Source: Anaeramoeba flamelloides (lineage: Eukaryota > Metamonada > Anaeramoebidae). Taken from it: DNA of 64,000 nt. A model generated the notes under the pieces. It saw only the letters and a program-made list of their open reading frames with translations, made no database searches and was not told where the DNA came from. Shown in pieces: positions 1 through 13,139 of this stretch (positions are counted from its first letter, which is position 1; each line of letters opens with the position of its first letter). The stretch covers positions 11,098,001 through 11,162,000 of the forward strand of contig JANTQA010000023.1 in assembly GCA_027625915.1 (NCBI GenBank), read 5' to 3'. Made by a program: the position numbers and the translations under genes.

Positions 1-1308
1 GTGATTTTTTTCATCGATTTTTCTACTGATGATGTATGTTTACAAAAGACTCAAAAACCATGATTTTTTGAACTTGTGGGTTTCTCTATTAATTTGTAAG
101 GTGAATTATAATTTGCTTTCTATTTATTTGAGTACTGTTGTCAAAATAATTCTTGCAAAAAAGTTTTATCGGTGTTTTAAGTTATAATGCGTGTTTTTTT
201 GTTATCGAAAAATTATACATTAACATATCCAAGAAACTGACAATAAAGTAAAACTTAATGTCTTCCTGATTTCTTAAAGTTCTATTATTAAAAAATATAA
301 TTCGATACTAAAAGGTTCAAATTCAGTATTAATCCTCAAAAAAATAGATGTAATTTATATCATCTAAACAACAAAAAAATTCAGAATATTATGATGAATA
401 TTATGAAAAAATTTTAACAAAGTGTATTTCTAATTTCAGTTTAACTAAAAATAACTAGATGTTTACCTTCAAAATTGATTTGAGCCTAGGTGTACTACTG
501 GGTAGTGAATTGGATGTTACATTGGAACAAGAAGAATAAAAATCACAGATTCAATTTTGAAATACTAATATGAGTGGTTGGGAATGTTTTATTGTGATCA
601 CTTGATTCTCTCGTTTGTATTCAAATTTAAAATAATTTATTGTGTGTAATAAGCTGAAAAAATCAATAAATATAGCTCTTCTGTTGTGTTTGAAAAAAAA
701 AAAAAGAATATATGACATTTATTCTGTAGTGACAAGACAAACAGTTATTAAAGAAAGTGTAACAATTAAAAATAACCTTCCAAATCTTACAAAGTGTGTA
801 ATATCAGATTTTTTATTGTTATTTTGTAAAAACTCGTTCATACACGATAATAATTGGAAAACTGTACAGATTTCGGGGATTATATTATGAGATTCAAAAT
901 ATTAACAATAAATATATGATCAAGGAAATAATAATATAGAAGTTGTTTGTTTGTATCGATTCTTAAAATCTTTTTTTTTTAATAATTTATTTATTATGAT
1001 AAATTTGTTTTCTTCTTAATAAATAAACTCAAATAAAACCAATTGGTTGTATATTAGTAGATGATATCTAACATTTGATTGTTCAATTTTTATTTGTAGA
1101 AATTTCTAATAATTTATCATTATAATTTTTCTTATTATTGCTCGATATATCATTTTTGACATAATAAATTTTTTATTCTGAATATTTTTATTATTATGTA
1201 GTTTAAATATTAAATAGTGGGTTTGGTGGTATCTCTTTTAATTGATGAGAGGGTTTAAAAAGGTGATTAAACTGTAATTTTGTAATATTCTATAATATCT
1301 CGATAAAA

Positions 1309-1504
1309 CAGTTAGTTCCACTTTTAAGCAACAAACTTCCAACGAAATTTAAGGCACAATAAAAATCTCAAATTAATGAACAAAATTTGGAATTTTTTTT
1401 TTTTCCAATTTATTTTACTAGAACCTGAAATTGTACCTTGATTTGAGTTTTTATTGTGCCTTAAATTTCGTTGGAAGTTTGTGTCTTAAGAGTGGAACTG
1501 ACTG
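1309..1504. mobile_element. Palindromic Tc1/mariner-type MITE, copy 1
   Basis: About 196 bp that folds almost completely on itself. The outer ends read CAGTTAGTTCCAC and GTGGAACTGACTG, and the arms share a segment with the motif AAATTTAAGGCACA. It matches four more copies at 29784, 30109, 31628 and 36346. The right end is followed by TA; the left flank is AA, so the left target TA seems mutated. There is no coding capacity. TA flanks plus CAGT termini are typical of non-autonomous Tc1/mariner elements. This copy diverges from the others at several arm positions and looks older. Confidence 0.85.
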
Positions 1505-2795
1505 TATAAATAAATCAAAATATTCAATAAACTTGATATAATTGCCTAAAAATTATAATAAATCATATAAAATAGGTATAAAAATTAATTTTAATTTTGG
1601 AGTTGATTTTTTTGGTTAATTCAACAAAATTTTTCAAAATAACTAATTGTTTTGATCTAAAACAGATCTTGAGAAAATAATTTTTAAAAAACTTTAAAAA
1701 GATACTTAATTCAGATCAAAAATAAGATCAAGATTTTGATTGGATTTTGATTTAATTTAGTCTTTGGGTCGATCTATCTTTTTGTTTAGTGATATCAATA
1801 AACCAATTTAATTAAATAATTTATACTTTTTTGTATTTTTATAAATGAGTTCACATAAAAATGTCCATAACCACAAACTTTAAATAGGTTTTGTAAAGAG
1901 TATATATTCTATTATTTTTTTATTGTCTGAAAGTTTAATATTGAGGTACTTTGCAAAATATTTCACAATAACTTAGCTACCGGATCACTAATTCTAAAGA
2001 TTTTTTCGGTATTTTTTTTTTTTTTTCATTTGCTATTATCCTTCTTATGTATCTCTTCTGTGCATAAAATACAATTTGGGTTAAAGAGGTTTGAATATTT
2101 GTTATAATAAATAAAAATGATGCGAATGAATATTTGTCTAGCTTCATATTGATAATTTGACTTTTAAAAGTCATAATACTATTTAAAATGAATTTTGAGT
2201 TTTTATAGATTCTCATGTGTTTTGTTATTTATTTGATCTTAAAATACCTGGCTGGTTTTTCTATTTTGAAATTTAAAATTTAGTTCTTTAGATCAAAAAA
2301 TCACAATAACCCTTGAAAACAGCATTATTTCAAATATTTCAAACTTTTGAAGATAATTTACACCCATTTCAAATATTTTACAGTTATTTTATAATATAAA
2401 TGATTTTTGTACGTGTTGATATTTGTAAAGGTCAAGATATTTTTGTAGTGTGAATTCAACTAACCCAATTTACTATTTTTCACAATTTTGAATTGTTTTG
2501 AGATATTTTTTTTTATCACAATTATCTGATTTTTTGTGAGGAAGTAGGATGAATTGCAATTTTTTAATATTATCACAATTTTGTTGATAATATTACAAAT
2601 TTGTTGTTAATATTGTGAAAGGGTAAGTTTTCTTCAAATTTTCTATTATTGGTTTTTCTTTTCACAAATCAAGTAAAATTACATTCTTATAAATGTTACC
2701 ATGAATTTCTCGATGAACTAAATTTTAATATAGATTTAGGGTTTTTTTTCTCTGAAACTTTTATCAATTTTAATTCAGATGTAATTGATTTTTCT

Positions 2796-2796
<1 letters not shown>

Positions 2797-2832
<36 letters not shown>
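2797..2832. repeat. Poly(A) tract, 36 bases
   Basis: An uninterrupted run of A between TTTCTC and CACCAAAG. No coding context supports a processed-RNA insertion, and no target duplication is visible, so I read it as a simple homopolymer. Confidence 0.9.
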
Positions 2833-2833
<1 letters not shown>

Positions 2834-3854
2834 ACCAAAGGGAACTCTTTTTTTTTATTGTTATTTCGTTATATTTGCCTTATGGGTTTCTATGATATCT
2901 TCCAATATAATTAAGATAATTTGTGTTGATGAAAACATAATTTTCTTAAGTTTTAATCAAAATATAAATTTGTTATCCCAATTATAAACATTTAATTAAA
3001 AAAAAATTAAATTAATTAAGAAATGATTGAGATAAATTATTTTAATATATTATAAAAATAACTATTTCAACTAAATCTAAAGTAATCAGTGGCTGTTGTT
3101 ATCGTCCTATAATTATTTATCACGTCCTGAGATCAAAAAATTGGTGAAATATCTACTCTTATAAGTTCTAAATATTTTTTTTTAATTTTTAAAATTTAAT
3201 TATAGTGTTATTCGTCTTTAAATTTGGAAAATTAATTCAAATAAAAATAAATCCAATAATTACTAATTTTATTTGATTTTCTCAAGTTAAATCTAAAAAA
3301 TTAGTTTTTATCATTTAATATAGATTTTTCAAATTAATTTGAAACGTATATTTAATAATATAACTTGCTAAGATAAAAATATTTCTTGATTTCGACAAAT
3401 ATAACTGAATATTAATCTCTTAATATAAAAGATTTAGAAGAAAATATTTTTTTTAAGATCAAATGGGAAAGTTAACTTAAAGTTATATCCCTTTAATATG
3501 GATTTAATCCATACTGAAAAGGTAACTTGTCAAAAGGGGGGTATAGTGAATTTTCACTTCTTTTGATTCAAAAAATCTAAATAACCAAAAAAAAATTTCA
3601 ATAGAATCTTTTGGGAACAAAATAATAAACAAAAAAATAAATATTTAAAAATGTTCTTAAGTGTCTAGTCATTTATTTTGTATTTACTCGGTACTAAAGC
3701 GATGACTTGAAAAAAAAAAAGAGAATTGTCAAATTGCCCATCTTGTGATTGCCAAAATCCAAATAGAAAATAAAAAAATACATTGTATCTCTTTGAAAAA
3801 ATTCAAATAAACAAAAAAAATATTTTAGAGGATTCACATTGGCAACAAATTCAA

Positions 3855-3953
3855 TCAAAAAAAAAAAGTTTAATAGGCATTCCCAATTCCAAAAATCCAA
3901 ATTAAAAAAAAAAGTTAAATAGCATTCCCAATTTCAAAAAATCAAAATTTTTA
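3855..3953. repeat. Two-copy tandem repeat, about 46-bp period
   Basis: Two adjacent units each have an A run followed by GTTTAATAGGCATTCCCAAT or a close variant, then CCAAAAATCCAAATT or a variant. Coordinates are approximate because the A runs blur the edges. No function is apparent. Confidence 0.5.
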
Positions 3954-3989
3954 AAAAAAAAATAACTTGTTTCTTTGTTTAAATTTACA

Positions 3990-4985
3990 AAGGTTTAAAT
4001 TTCTTCAATTTCAAACAAATTGTTTTTAATAATTATATATCCAAATATATTTATTTTAATCTAATTTGTGGTTAGATTGTAACCCTCTGTATTTGACAAA
4101 GTAAGGATTTTGAAGTTTTCTTGAGATAAAAAGAACTTATTTGAGAATAGTGAAAAATAATGTAAAAAAATAAAAATCTTTGAGATACTAAAAATTGCCA
4201 AAGACGGACACTTCAAAACTAACAAAGTTTTATTCCAAAATGATAATCCATAGCCATTTTAATTGGAAATTGTGTGTTCCTCTTTGGCCTTTTTTTCTAA
4301 AAATCTACTTCTTGTTAATTGTTGATTTTTGGAGATCAATCATGCTTCACAGGTTGGTTAGTTTTTGATAAGTATTGTCACTCATAAAAATTACAAAATT
4401 TTATTGCAATCTCATTCAGAAAATTATTTTTTACCCTAATGATTCGACTCTTAATCCCAAAAATTCAAATTTAATAAAAAATCAATTGTTTCTTTTTTTA
4501 AATTTCATGAGTGTTAAATTTTTTAAATATAGTACAAATTGTTTTATTAAGTGTACAATCAATTTAATTCAGATTAAATCTGATTTATAGTTATTTTTTA
4601 ACTCTATTATATGTTATAAATTAAGGATTTTGTATCATTTTTGGGATAAAAATAACTCATTGAGAAATGAAAAAAAATCTTTAAAAAAAAATCTACCAGA
4701 TCTCAAAAAGTGCCAAAAAACAAAACTTAAAAAATGATAGAGTTGTTTTCATTTTTTTTATTAACATTAATTTAAATTCAAAATTGAGTGTCGATCATGG
4801 ACGTTTTTTTTTTAAAATTCAATTGTTCCTTAAAGTCAGTTTTTGGATCGTACACCACATTTTAGTTGGATAGTTTTTAATTTGTTATTAGGCCTCATAA
4901 AAATTTTAAATTTTTTTTTTTCCTTTTGAGACTATTATTTTTGACCAAATGTATCGACACTTAAAAAAAACTTTTTCAAAATCAT
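3990..4985 (+). repeat. Tandem pair of a dispersed repeat of about 0.5 kb
   Basis: Two head-to-tail related units, about 3990-4470 and 4490-4985, share the same order of landmarks. These are an AAGGATTTTG segment, ATAAAAAGAACT-like and TTGAGAAATGAAAAA-like stretches, AAAGTGCCAAA, TTGTTGATTTTTGG, CTCATAAAAATT and finally TTTTTACC..AATG. A third unit lies at about 52175-52630. No coding frame persists through the units. Divergence is considerable, so this looks like an old repeat family that duplicated locally. Confidence 0.6.
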
Positions 4986-6196
4986 ATCTATTATTCCGAA
5001 TACTGGAAGAGGACTTATTATTATTCCACAAATGTCAAATAAAATAATAATTCAAAAAAATTGTCATGAAGTAAACTTTTAACTGTTGCTTTTTCCAATA
5101 TTTTATTAAAATTATAGCCCTTTTATAAAATTGGTTAATCAATTTCATTTATTCTGGGGTGTGTTACTTTTGGTTGTAGATCTTTTCTTTTTACCTTTTG
5201 AGAGATAAAGCGAAATTTAATGTTCAATCCTGTAAGAATGAATGGGATTATCTTGTGTCAAGTATAAGGTAATATTGTTTTAGGTGGACACTCAGGAATA
5301 GATGAAAAATGTTCAAAATAGTTTTGTCTATTTTCAATTTTTGGAAATATTTCCAAACCTGCTAAATTAGGAATTTTTTAATTTTAAGATTATGGAAACC
5401 CATTAAATTAATTTACTTTCAGAATCTTCTCTAATACAAACAATTTCAAACTTAGAATTGGAACACAATGAAAAAGGAAATTGTTCCAATCTTTTTGAGA
5501 CATTTTATTAGCTTTTCTCCAATCGATCCAAAAAAAATAATTGGAGGAATAAACAAACAGAATTAAATTGATTTTTTTAAAGATTTTTAAAAAATAAATC
5601 AATCCACAAACCTGCAGTTAATTTTTGTCAAAATCACAATTGAAAAAATATTCAAACTATCACGAGGTTGTATGATAAATAAGTTTGATATTTTTGGAAA
5701 TAAACAAAAAGGAAAATATTCTCATTTTTCTACTTTTCAAGAATATTTGGAAAAATTTTTTCTTGATAACTCCCTTAAATAAGAATCAAAATTCAAATTT
5801 TTAACAAACAAAAGACCAAAATGATCATTTAAGACGTTTAATATTTTTCGATCAAACTAATAAGTTTAGATTGAAAAAAGTAAATGTTTAAAATTTGTTT
5901 TTAGTTTTAAAAATTAAATATTTGATTTTACTGACTTAACAAAAAACCACTGTGTTTGTCGTCACTCTTTTCAGGATGTTCCTAAATGTTTGTCAAAAAA
6001 TAATTTATTTCTAACTTTTTAAAAAAGGAAGGTTTTTCAAAAAAAAATGATGTCAAGTTAGTTACAGAAAAGTTGAGTGTCTTAATATTTTCAGTTTGTG
6101 AGAAAGATCATTTTTTTTTATTTTACATAAAACAAAAATATTTTTAAATCTTTTTTTTTTATTCTTTTCAAGAATTGTAATTTTATTTTTTTTTAA

Positions 6197-7264
6197 ATGG
6201 AAGAAACCAAAATTGTTGTAATTGGTGGTGGAGGTGTTGGGAAATCTGCTATGACAATTCGATTTTTACAAAACTATTTTGTTACCGATTATGGTAAATT
6301 TCTCATTTTCTTTTTTTTTTTTTTTTTTTATTCCAAAAATTTTTTTTTAATTAAATTCTTTTTTTTTCTTTGGTCTTTTCTTTTTTAATCTTATTAGATC
6401 CAACAATTGAGGAGTCATATAGAAAACAAATTCTTGTTGATAACAAACCCGTACTCCTCGATGTTTTAGATACGGCCGGTCAAGAAGAATACTCAGCCAT
6501 GAGAGAACAAGTAAGTATCTACACATTTTTGAAGAATTTCTCGATCCTTTTTGGATCTTGTTTTAATTTCTTGTGTTTTAGCGTCTGTTTTGAATTAGAA
6601 AACAAAAAAAAAAACTAGACAATTTAGAATTTTTTTTAATATTTTTTTTTTTATCTTTTCCAGAAAGGTTTTACTCATAGAATCAAATCAACTCATTTCA
6701 CTTTCTTTTGATCAGTTTTTATATTAAAGAACATGTTTATTTTTGCTTTATTTTTCCATTCTTCGACATGATTTCCTAAACAATTTTGTTTTTTGATTTC
6801 CCAAAAAAAAATAAAATTAAAAAACTCAAAAACAAACTAAAAAATAAAAAATAAAAACTAAAAATTAAACACCAAAAATAAACCCAAATTCAAAAAAAAA
6901 AAAAAAAAAAAACACAAAAAAAAAATAAAAGTATATGGAGTCTGGCGAAGGATTTTTGATTGTCTACTCAATTGCAGATAATGGAAGCTTCGAAGAAGTG
7001 CCAGAATTATACCAAACTGTATTAAGGGTTAAAGATGCTGAAAAATTTCCTGTTGTAATTTGTGGAAACAAATGTGATCTTGAAAATGCAAGAGAAGTAA
7101 CTTTAAACGAAGGAAAAAGTGTTGCCAAAAGCTATACTGTACCATTTTTTGAAACCTCTGCAAAAACAATGAAAAATTTGGAATCTGCATTCCATGAAAT
7201 TGTTAGGGAAATAAGAAAAACACAATCACCAAAACAAAAGAAATCCAAATGTTCCATACTTTAA
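6197..7264 (+). CDS. ras: Ras-family small GTPase, three exons, 180 aa
   Basis: Exons are 6197-6293, 6398-6510 and 6932-7264. The introns, 104 and 421 bp, begin GTAAAT and GTAAGT and end TTATTAG and TAAAAG. Splice phases rebuild the Ras core exactly: P-loop GGGGVGKS, switch [11 protein letters not shown]3 [11 protein letters not shown] with Q61, then [12 protein letters not shown] (G4) and ETSAK (G5). Numbering stays collinear with human Ras up to residue 71. The protein ends in a basic stretch (KQKKSK) and CaaX box CSIL. The final Leu is known in this family to favour geranylgeranylation, so plasma-membrane or endomembrane anchoring is expected. All nucleotide-binding motifs are intact. It sits closer to classical Ras than to Rap because the G3 motif is GQEEY rather than GTEQF. 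The start is the only ATG that gives a full N-terminal strand. It functions as a GDP/GTP switch driven by RasGEFs and RasGAPs. Confidence 0.95.
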
Positions 7265-7612
7265 ATATGTTGAAATTGCTGTGGGCTTGATTGGTCGTAT
7301 TTATCGATCTTTCACGCCTGAAATTTCCCTTTTACATATTTATTTTTTTTTTTAAGTACTGAATGAAATGGAAAATTAAGAAATGTTATTTTTTTATTGC
7401 TTTTCCTTTTTTTCTTGTTATTTTTTTTTTTTCCAGTAGTGAACTTCAGGAAAATTTATATTTCCTCTTAATTTGTTTCTATGGAAAAAAAATTTTTTTT
7501 ATCATCAAAATAAAATACAAAAATATCAAATTTTAAAATATTATCTCAAATTTAATTCAAAATAATAAGGGTTTAAATTCTTGAAGAGGTGTTATTCCCG
7601 CTGCAATGGGTT

Positions 7613-8986
7613 TTAAGGGAGTAGCCACGATAAAGGAAAATTTTTCACTTTTTTACAATTCTGAAAAGGATAAGAAAAGAACATTTTTTACTTTGGTTTT
7701 AGCTCATTGATTTTTATTATTTAAAGTACTTCATTCCTTAGATTTTGTAATTTTTTTTTTAAAGTCTCAAAGAAATTGCCACAATAGAAGGTTGAGTTGA
7801 ATTGCTTATAATAGTGTTTCAAATGTTGAATGACTTATCTTTCATCCTTATCTCAACATTCTATTGTGGTATTTAATTTTGACATTTTTTCAATTTTCAT
7901 CATTTTTGAATTTTTTTAATCATTACAACAAAAAGTATTTAGAAATATTTTTTTCTCAGTGACATTTGGGATTAATGGCTTTTATTTAAAAAGAACAATA
8001 ACATTACAACCGAGAGAAGCATAAAAGGATACATGAATGGAGCTTAAATAGCTAGAAGGATTCCAAAAAATAATAATTATCCCAAAACATTACTTGTTAG
8101 GATTTTAAATCGTTTGATTTGGTGGAATTGGAGAAGTGAATATGATTATATTCTAACAAAATTTAAACGAAAAAATAGTTATAAGTTCAATTCTAAGAAT
8201 CTAAAATTATCTTCTCTCAAAAAAAAAACTCAATATATTCCAAAAATTTGGACACACCCAAAACCAAAAATACGTAAAACAAAAACACAAGTTATTATAT
8301 TTTTCCAAATGTAATATAAAATCACATTTAACTAAGATAGTATTAATGTTTTTATTAGTACCCATTCAATCCAAATAAAAGAAAACAATATAAATCAAAA
8401 AAATCAAAACCAGTGGCTTAAAAATAAGGAAACCAGCTGAAATGAAACGTGCAGTATAATAAATGCATTGGTAAATTTGATAAAATTACACCAACAATTA
8501 TTGATCGATCAAATGATAAGATACTATCTACCAATTCTATGTGCTTTTTCAATTTAAGAAACTCAACACTAATCTTCTATCAAACGATCGAACAAAAAAA
8601 TCCAGATCTAATACGAAACATATTTTGTAAATGGAAAAAAACGAAATGAAAACAAAACAAAAAAGACAAAAAAATGAAATAGTTTGTAAAATCAACTAAT
8701 TTCCAATTTGAATATAAAACATGTTATTATTATTTTTCCAACTGCTTAAAATGTGCCCAAATTTTTGGAATTAAGTTGATTTAAATAAAAAAAAAAAAAA
8801 TCAAAACTATTTTATCAATATATTCTCTTTTTTTTTTATGGTTGAACCTTACTAAAAGAAAAATAACAAATAATTTTTTAAAATAAATTTTTAGAGAATC
8901 TACGATCACACTCCACTAAAATAAAATACTCTTATCTCATCCCTCTGAAATTTTTATCATGTCTTAGGGTGTAGCTACTCCCTTAA
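7613..8986. mobile_element. TTAA-bounded inverted-repeat DNA element, about 1.37 kb
   Basis: The left end reads TTAAGGGAGTAGCCAC; the right end is its inverse, GTAGCTACTCCCTTAA. Fifteen of 16 bases pair. Both ends are bounded by TTAA, the target duplication typical of piggyBac elements, although the terminal GGG is not the usual piggyBac terminus and a TA-targeting element remains possible. Inside are two short frames (8114-8314 and 8449-8649, the first opening at a non-ATG codon) and an internal hairpin at 7779-7869. I could not match either frame to a transposase. It is probably a non-autonomous or decayed element. Confidence 0.6.
7779..7869. repeat. Hairpin with 18-bp arms inside the TTAA element
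   Basis: Arms 7779-7796 (CCACAATAGAAGGTTGAG) and 7852-7869 (CTCAACATTCTATTGTGG) pair at 17 of 18 positions across a loop of about 55 bases. It may be a nested mini-element or a structural part of the surrounding transposon. Confidence 0.75.
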
Positions 8987-9029
8987 GATGATTGTATTTT
9001 TTTATAAGTTAGGGAAATTTTGAAATTTT

Positions 9030-10135
9030 GATCATAAAAAAATTTTTTCAAAAAACAATTATACTTTTGCTAATTTGACCCTTTTTACTAACTTCAATTA
9101 GAATAAACACTATTGGTTAATAAAAGATCTTTTTTAAAATTATTTTTCAAGATATTTTACAATTTAAGTTGGAAAATCCAATTTTCCTGGTTCTATTAAT
9201 AATTTTTTTCAATTTAATAATAAAAAAATCGAAAAGTTTTTTCTTCAAAGATAAGAGGCCATTTTATTATATTTTAAATGTATTTTAAATCTGAGGAATA
9301 TCTTTCAAATAGGAAACCAATCATTTTAACCATTAAAGAATTATTTCTTCTTTTAAATTGGAAAAAAAAAATTTTCTTTGATTTTCCTTTAGGTTTTTTT
9401 GAATTTTTATAATAAAGGGAAAATTTTAATAAATTTTTGGTTTATTCCAGAAAGTAAAAAAAAAACCTAGGACACTTTTTGTTAGGTTTTCCAGGATTCA
9501 AAGGAATAGAGGAAAATAAAAGATTTTCTCGATTCTTTTGAATTCTGTAAAATTGTTGTTAGCCTTTCTTGAGTTTTCTGTTTATTTGGAAAATCGATAG
9601 ATTTTACTAATAAAAAAAGAAAACCCTAAGAAAAGCACCTTTAGGTTTTTTTTTTACTTTTTGGAATAAACTGAAAATTTAAGAAATTTTCTGTTTATTA
9701 CAAAAAATAAAAAAAAACCTAGGCACTCTACGGCACTCTACGGTACTTGACGGACACACTCAATATTTATAATCAGTTATTTTTTTTTACATATTTTAGT
9801 TTTTTAGATGAGTAGAGTGTTCACAAAACTATTAGTTATTATCTCTTCAAAAAAATATTCTAAAGTTGAGTTTAAAGATAATTGATTGTCACATCCATTT
9901 AAAATTTTTTACGCCAAAATCAACCCTTTTTTCTAAACTAAAGACTTTTAAAATCGCGGTACTATCAATAATAATAAATACAACAGCCTCAAGATTTTTA
10001 AGAACTGGAATGTTGATTATTTTAAGAATAAGCCCAATTAACAACGATGAAATGAAAATTGAAATTATAGTTTTCTCGAACTTTTTTTTTTCACTTTTAT
10101 TTTTTCATACTAGTGGTGTGTGAAAGTTTTTTTTC
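9030..10135 (+). repeat. Dispersed repeat R1, copy 1
   Basis: This stretch aligns by eye with about 60215-61150 in the same orientation. Shared landmarks in order are AATAAACACTATTG, TAAAAGATCTT, GATATTTTACAATTTAAGTT, AAGAGGCCATTTTATTATAT, then a hairpin cluster, then AACTATTAGTTATTATCTCT, GAGACTTTTAAAA-like sequence and finally TACTAGTG. Both copies contain modular hairpins in the middle. Short frames here do not persist in the second copy, so I do not read it as a gene. Confidence 0.7.
9365..9755. repeat. Modular hairpin cluster H1
   Basis: A run of imperfect palindromes. One is built on TTTCCAGGATTCAAAGGAAT paired with TTCTTTTGAATTCTGTAAAA. Another has AATAAACAGAAAATT-type arms. Between them sit AACCTAGG and TTTAGGTTTTTTT motifs. 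The cluster ends with an inverted copy of the G+C-rich core, near 9721-9753 (GGCACTCTACGG, then TACTTGACGG). The same modules recur at 18770-19175, 19545-19915, 35985-36690, 56940-57745 and 60570-61490. Confidence 0.65.
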
Positions 10136-12249
10136 TTTTATTATTTTGTGGTGTATAAGTATTGATGATAAATATAGAATAATAACAAATAATTTTTAAA
10201 ACAATATTCCTTTTTTGAAATTTATGGATTCAAAATAAAAAAAATATTCGTTTCAAAGAAAAGTTCAAACATCGACTCATTTAACAAAGTTCCTTTACAT
10301 TTATACTGAAAAATTCTTGATTTAAATATCAGTAAAAAAATTGGCAAATGGAAATTAAAGTAATTTTTTTTATTCCATTTTTTGGAGTTTAATAGTAAAA
10401 TGTAAAAAAAATTTTTTTTCAAAACTGCAAAATATAAAATCCAATTCAAGAAAATACCCAACAAAACAAATTCAATATGATTGGTATTTAAATAGAAACT
10501 AAATTATATTTTAACAGTGTGACTTTTCTGGGATAATAAATTGTAAAATATATATTATTTTCTATTATATTTAAGAATAACCAATTCTTTAATTGTATTA
10601 AAAATTTACCTTTTAAATAATTATTAACAAAAAAAAACAATATCGTAAAAATTCGATATTATGGTTTATTTTGCATTTTTTTTGTTTAATTTTAATGGAA
10701 GAATCATTATGATGAATGAAAAAATTTACTGAAATTAAAAGAAAAAGTTAACAATTTTTATGAATGCTCAATATAAATTAAAAACAAAACAACATGTGAT
10801 GTATGATAGATCTTAAAATAATAATAAAAAAAAAAATTAAAATTAGGATATATTATGAAAATAGCACCAAAAATTGATATTTAATTCCCAATTTTAATGG
10901 TTGTGTATTCTAATTTTGAATACAACTGTTTTAGTTTCATAGTTTACGCTTTTGCACCTTTAGAGATCTTAAAGATCATCTTTTTTTTTTTTTTTTTTTT
11001 TTGATTTTTCAAATGAGCTATTTTTCTCAGTACAATGATACCAAAAGTCTACTTGTATAAACTTAAAAGGCTATAAAATAACCAGAAATAAGATTCAATT
11101 GGATTAAATTGATTTTGTATCAAAAAAATACATTTTGTTTAATTTGAAATAATACAAGTATTGGGGAATCAAAAGAAGAAAATATTAATATTTTTTCTAC
11201 TAATTTGGATTTTCTTTTATCGTTTGGAAAGTATTTGACTTTTTATTTTTTTGTTTATTGATTTATTTATACTTGGGATCTGGCTGAATTTTTTATTATA
11301 ATTTATATTTTTGGAATTGGGAAAGTATCTTTTGTAGAAATAATAAGAAATAAGAAATATAAACCTCTTAAAAAAAAGTTAAATTAACCAAATATAAATA
11401 AAATAAAAATAAATTAATCCTTACCCTATAAAGAACTGAACATGAAATTATTTTATTTTTTATTTTTATTCTTTTATTTTTATTTTATTTTATAAATCCA
11501 TAAAAAAAAGTATTAGATCTTCTAAAATTATATTAATGTTCAAAAAAAAAAAATAAACTTAGATTGTTAAAAATACCCAAAAAAACTCTATTAAGCTTTA
11601 TTTTAGTCAAAAAACCAACTATTTGAATTGTGGGATTATTGTGTTCTATGAGAATAGACCAATTCTACAAAGCAGGCGATTCATCCAAGAAATTGGAATT
11701 GTGTTCGTTCATTATTCTAAAACTATTAGTAACAAATGAAAAAAAAAAAAAAAAAAATGGAATGTATAAGTTTGTGCCTTTTCAAAAAAATTATCTAACA
11801 TAAATGGATAATCTTTATTTTTCGGATCTAAATTATAGAATCTCCAATTTTTTTACAAATAACAAATATTTGAAATTAATATTATTGCTGGTACCCATAA
11901 ACATTCGATTATCAAATTTACACAATATACTTTATTCTTTCATATGGTACTCCAAGATTAAAAAAAATTATAAGAAAAAAGAGGAAAAAATATTTTTAAT
12001 GTGTAATTAATTAAAAAAATAAATAGTTAGATTGTACCATTTAACACTCTTTACTAAAAAAAATACACTTATTTCTTTTATAAAAGTTTTTTTATCAGTT
12101 AAAAACTTATATATAACAAACTATTCAACTTTTAAATACAGTTAAATTCGTTTTTATACATATGGTATATAACTTCCCTAAATTATCTTAAGATTTTTCC
12201 GAAAAAGACAAACATTTTTTATTTTCATACAAAATTATCTTTGTTAGCA

Positions 12250-13108
12250 GAATATATATTAATTGATCATACCAAATTAAGTTTGATATGAATACTGATT
12301 GGATCAATGAACTAAGGTATTTATTTCAAAATATTTTGGTTGAAATAATACCAAAAAAATGACAAAAAAATAACACTTTTTTTGGAAAAAACAAGGCAAG
12401 CACAATTTCAGAAAAAAAATAGAAATATTGAAAGGGTAACAAACAAATAATTTTTTAAATAAATAACATACATTTATATGTTTTTCATTCTATTTGAAAA
12501 TTTGTTGAGATAATATAAGTTAGGAAAACGGTTTTTTCTATCAAAAAGAAAATAATCATCACCATTTTTCACTCTTAAAAAATAGACTCGTAAAAAAAAT
12601 ATATTAGAAAGAGAAATTTTATAAAATTAAAAAAAAATCCAGATTAAAAAAGTTAAGGGACTAGTCTCTATTTTTTTTTTTTTTTGACCAATTTCTAAAC
12701 AAGGATTCCTTATCTAAAAATAAGTTTAATATGAAAAACAAACGGAGTTTTTCAAATCAAAGTAATTGGCAAAAAATTTTCTCAATCTCTATTAAATTTA
12801 AGAAAAAAAATTTAATAGAGATTAGTCCCTTAAGAAAACGATTTTTTCGATAAAAAAGAAAAAAATCATCACCATTTTTCACTCTTAAAAAATATCAGAT
12901 AAAATCGAGATTAGAAAATTTAATATATTTTATTTATGAAATAACATATCAAACAAATAAATTGAATTATTATAAAGAAACAATAAATGGGTGTTAATGA
13001 TTTTGTATATTATTTAAATAGTTTCATGGGGATTGAGTTTCATAAAGATATTTTAAAACAAATTTGCCCAATTTTTTTGGAAATAACTTACGGTTTAATT
13101 AGTAATTG

Positions 13109-13139
<31 letters not shown>

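Larger units (their letters stand above)
1..6196. other. Gene-free A+T-rich region upstream of Ras
   Basis: I see no supportable gene on either strand. The open frames are short, rich in F/I/K/N/Y, and mostly begin at non-ATG codons or run through homopolymers. The region holds one palindromic MITE, a short A-rich tandem repeat and a tandem pair of dispersed repeats, all listed separately. It also holds a 36-base A tract at 2797-2832. Confidence 0.7.
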
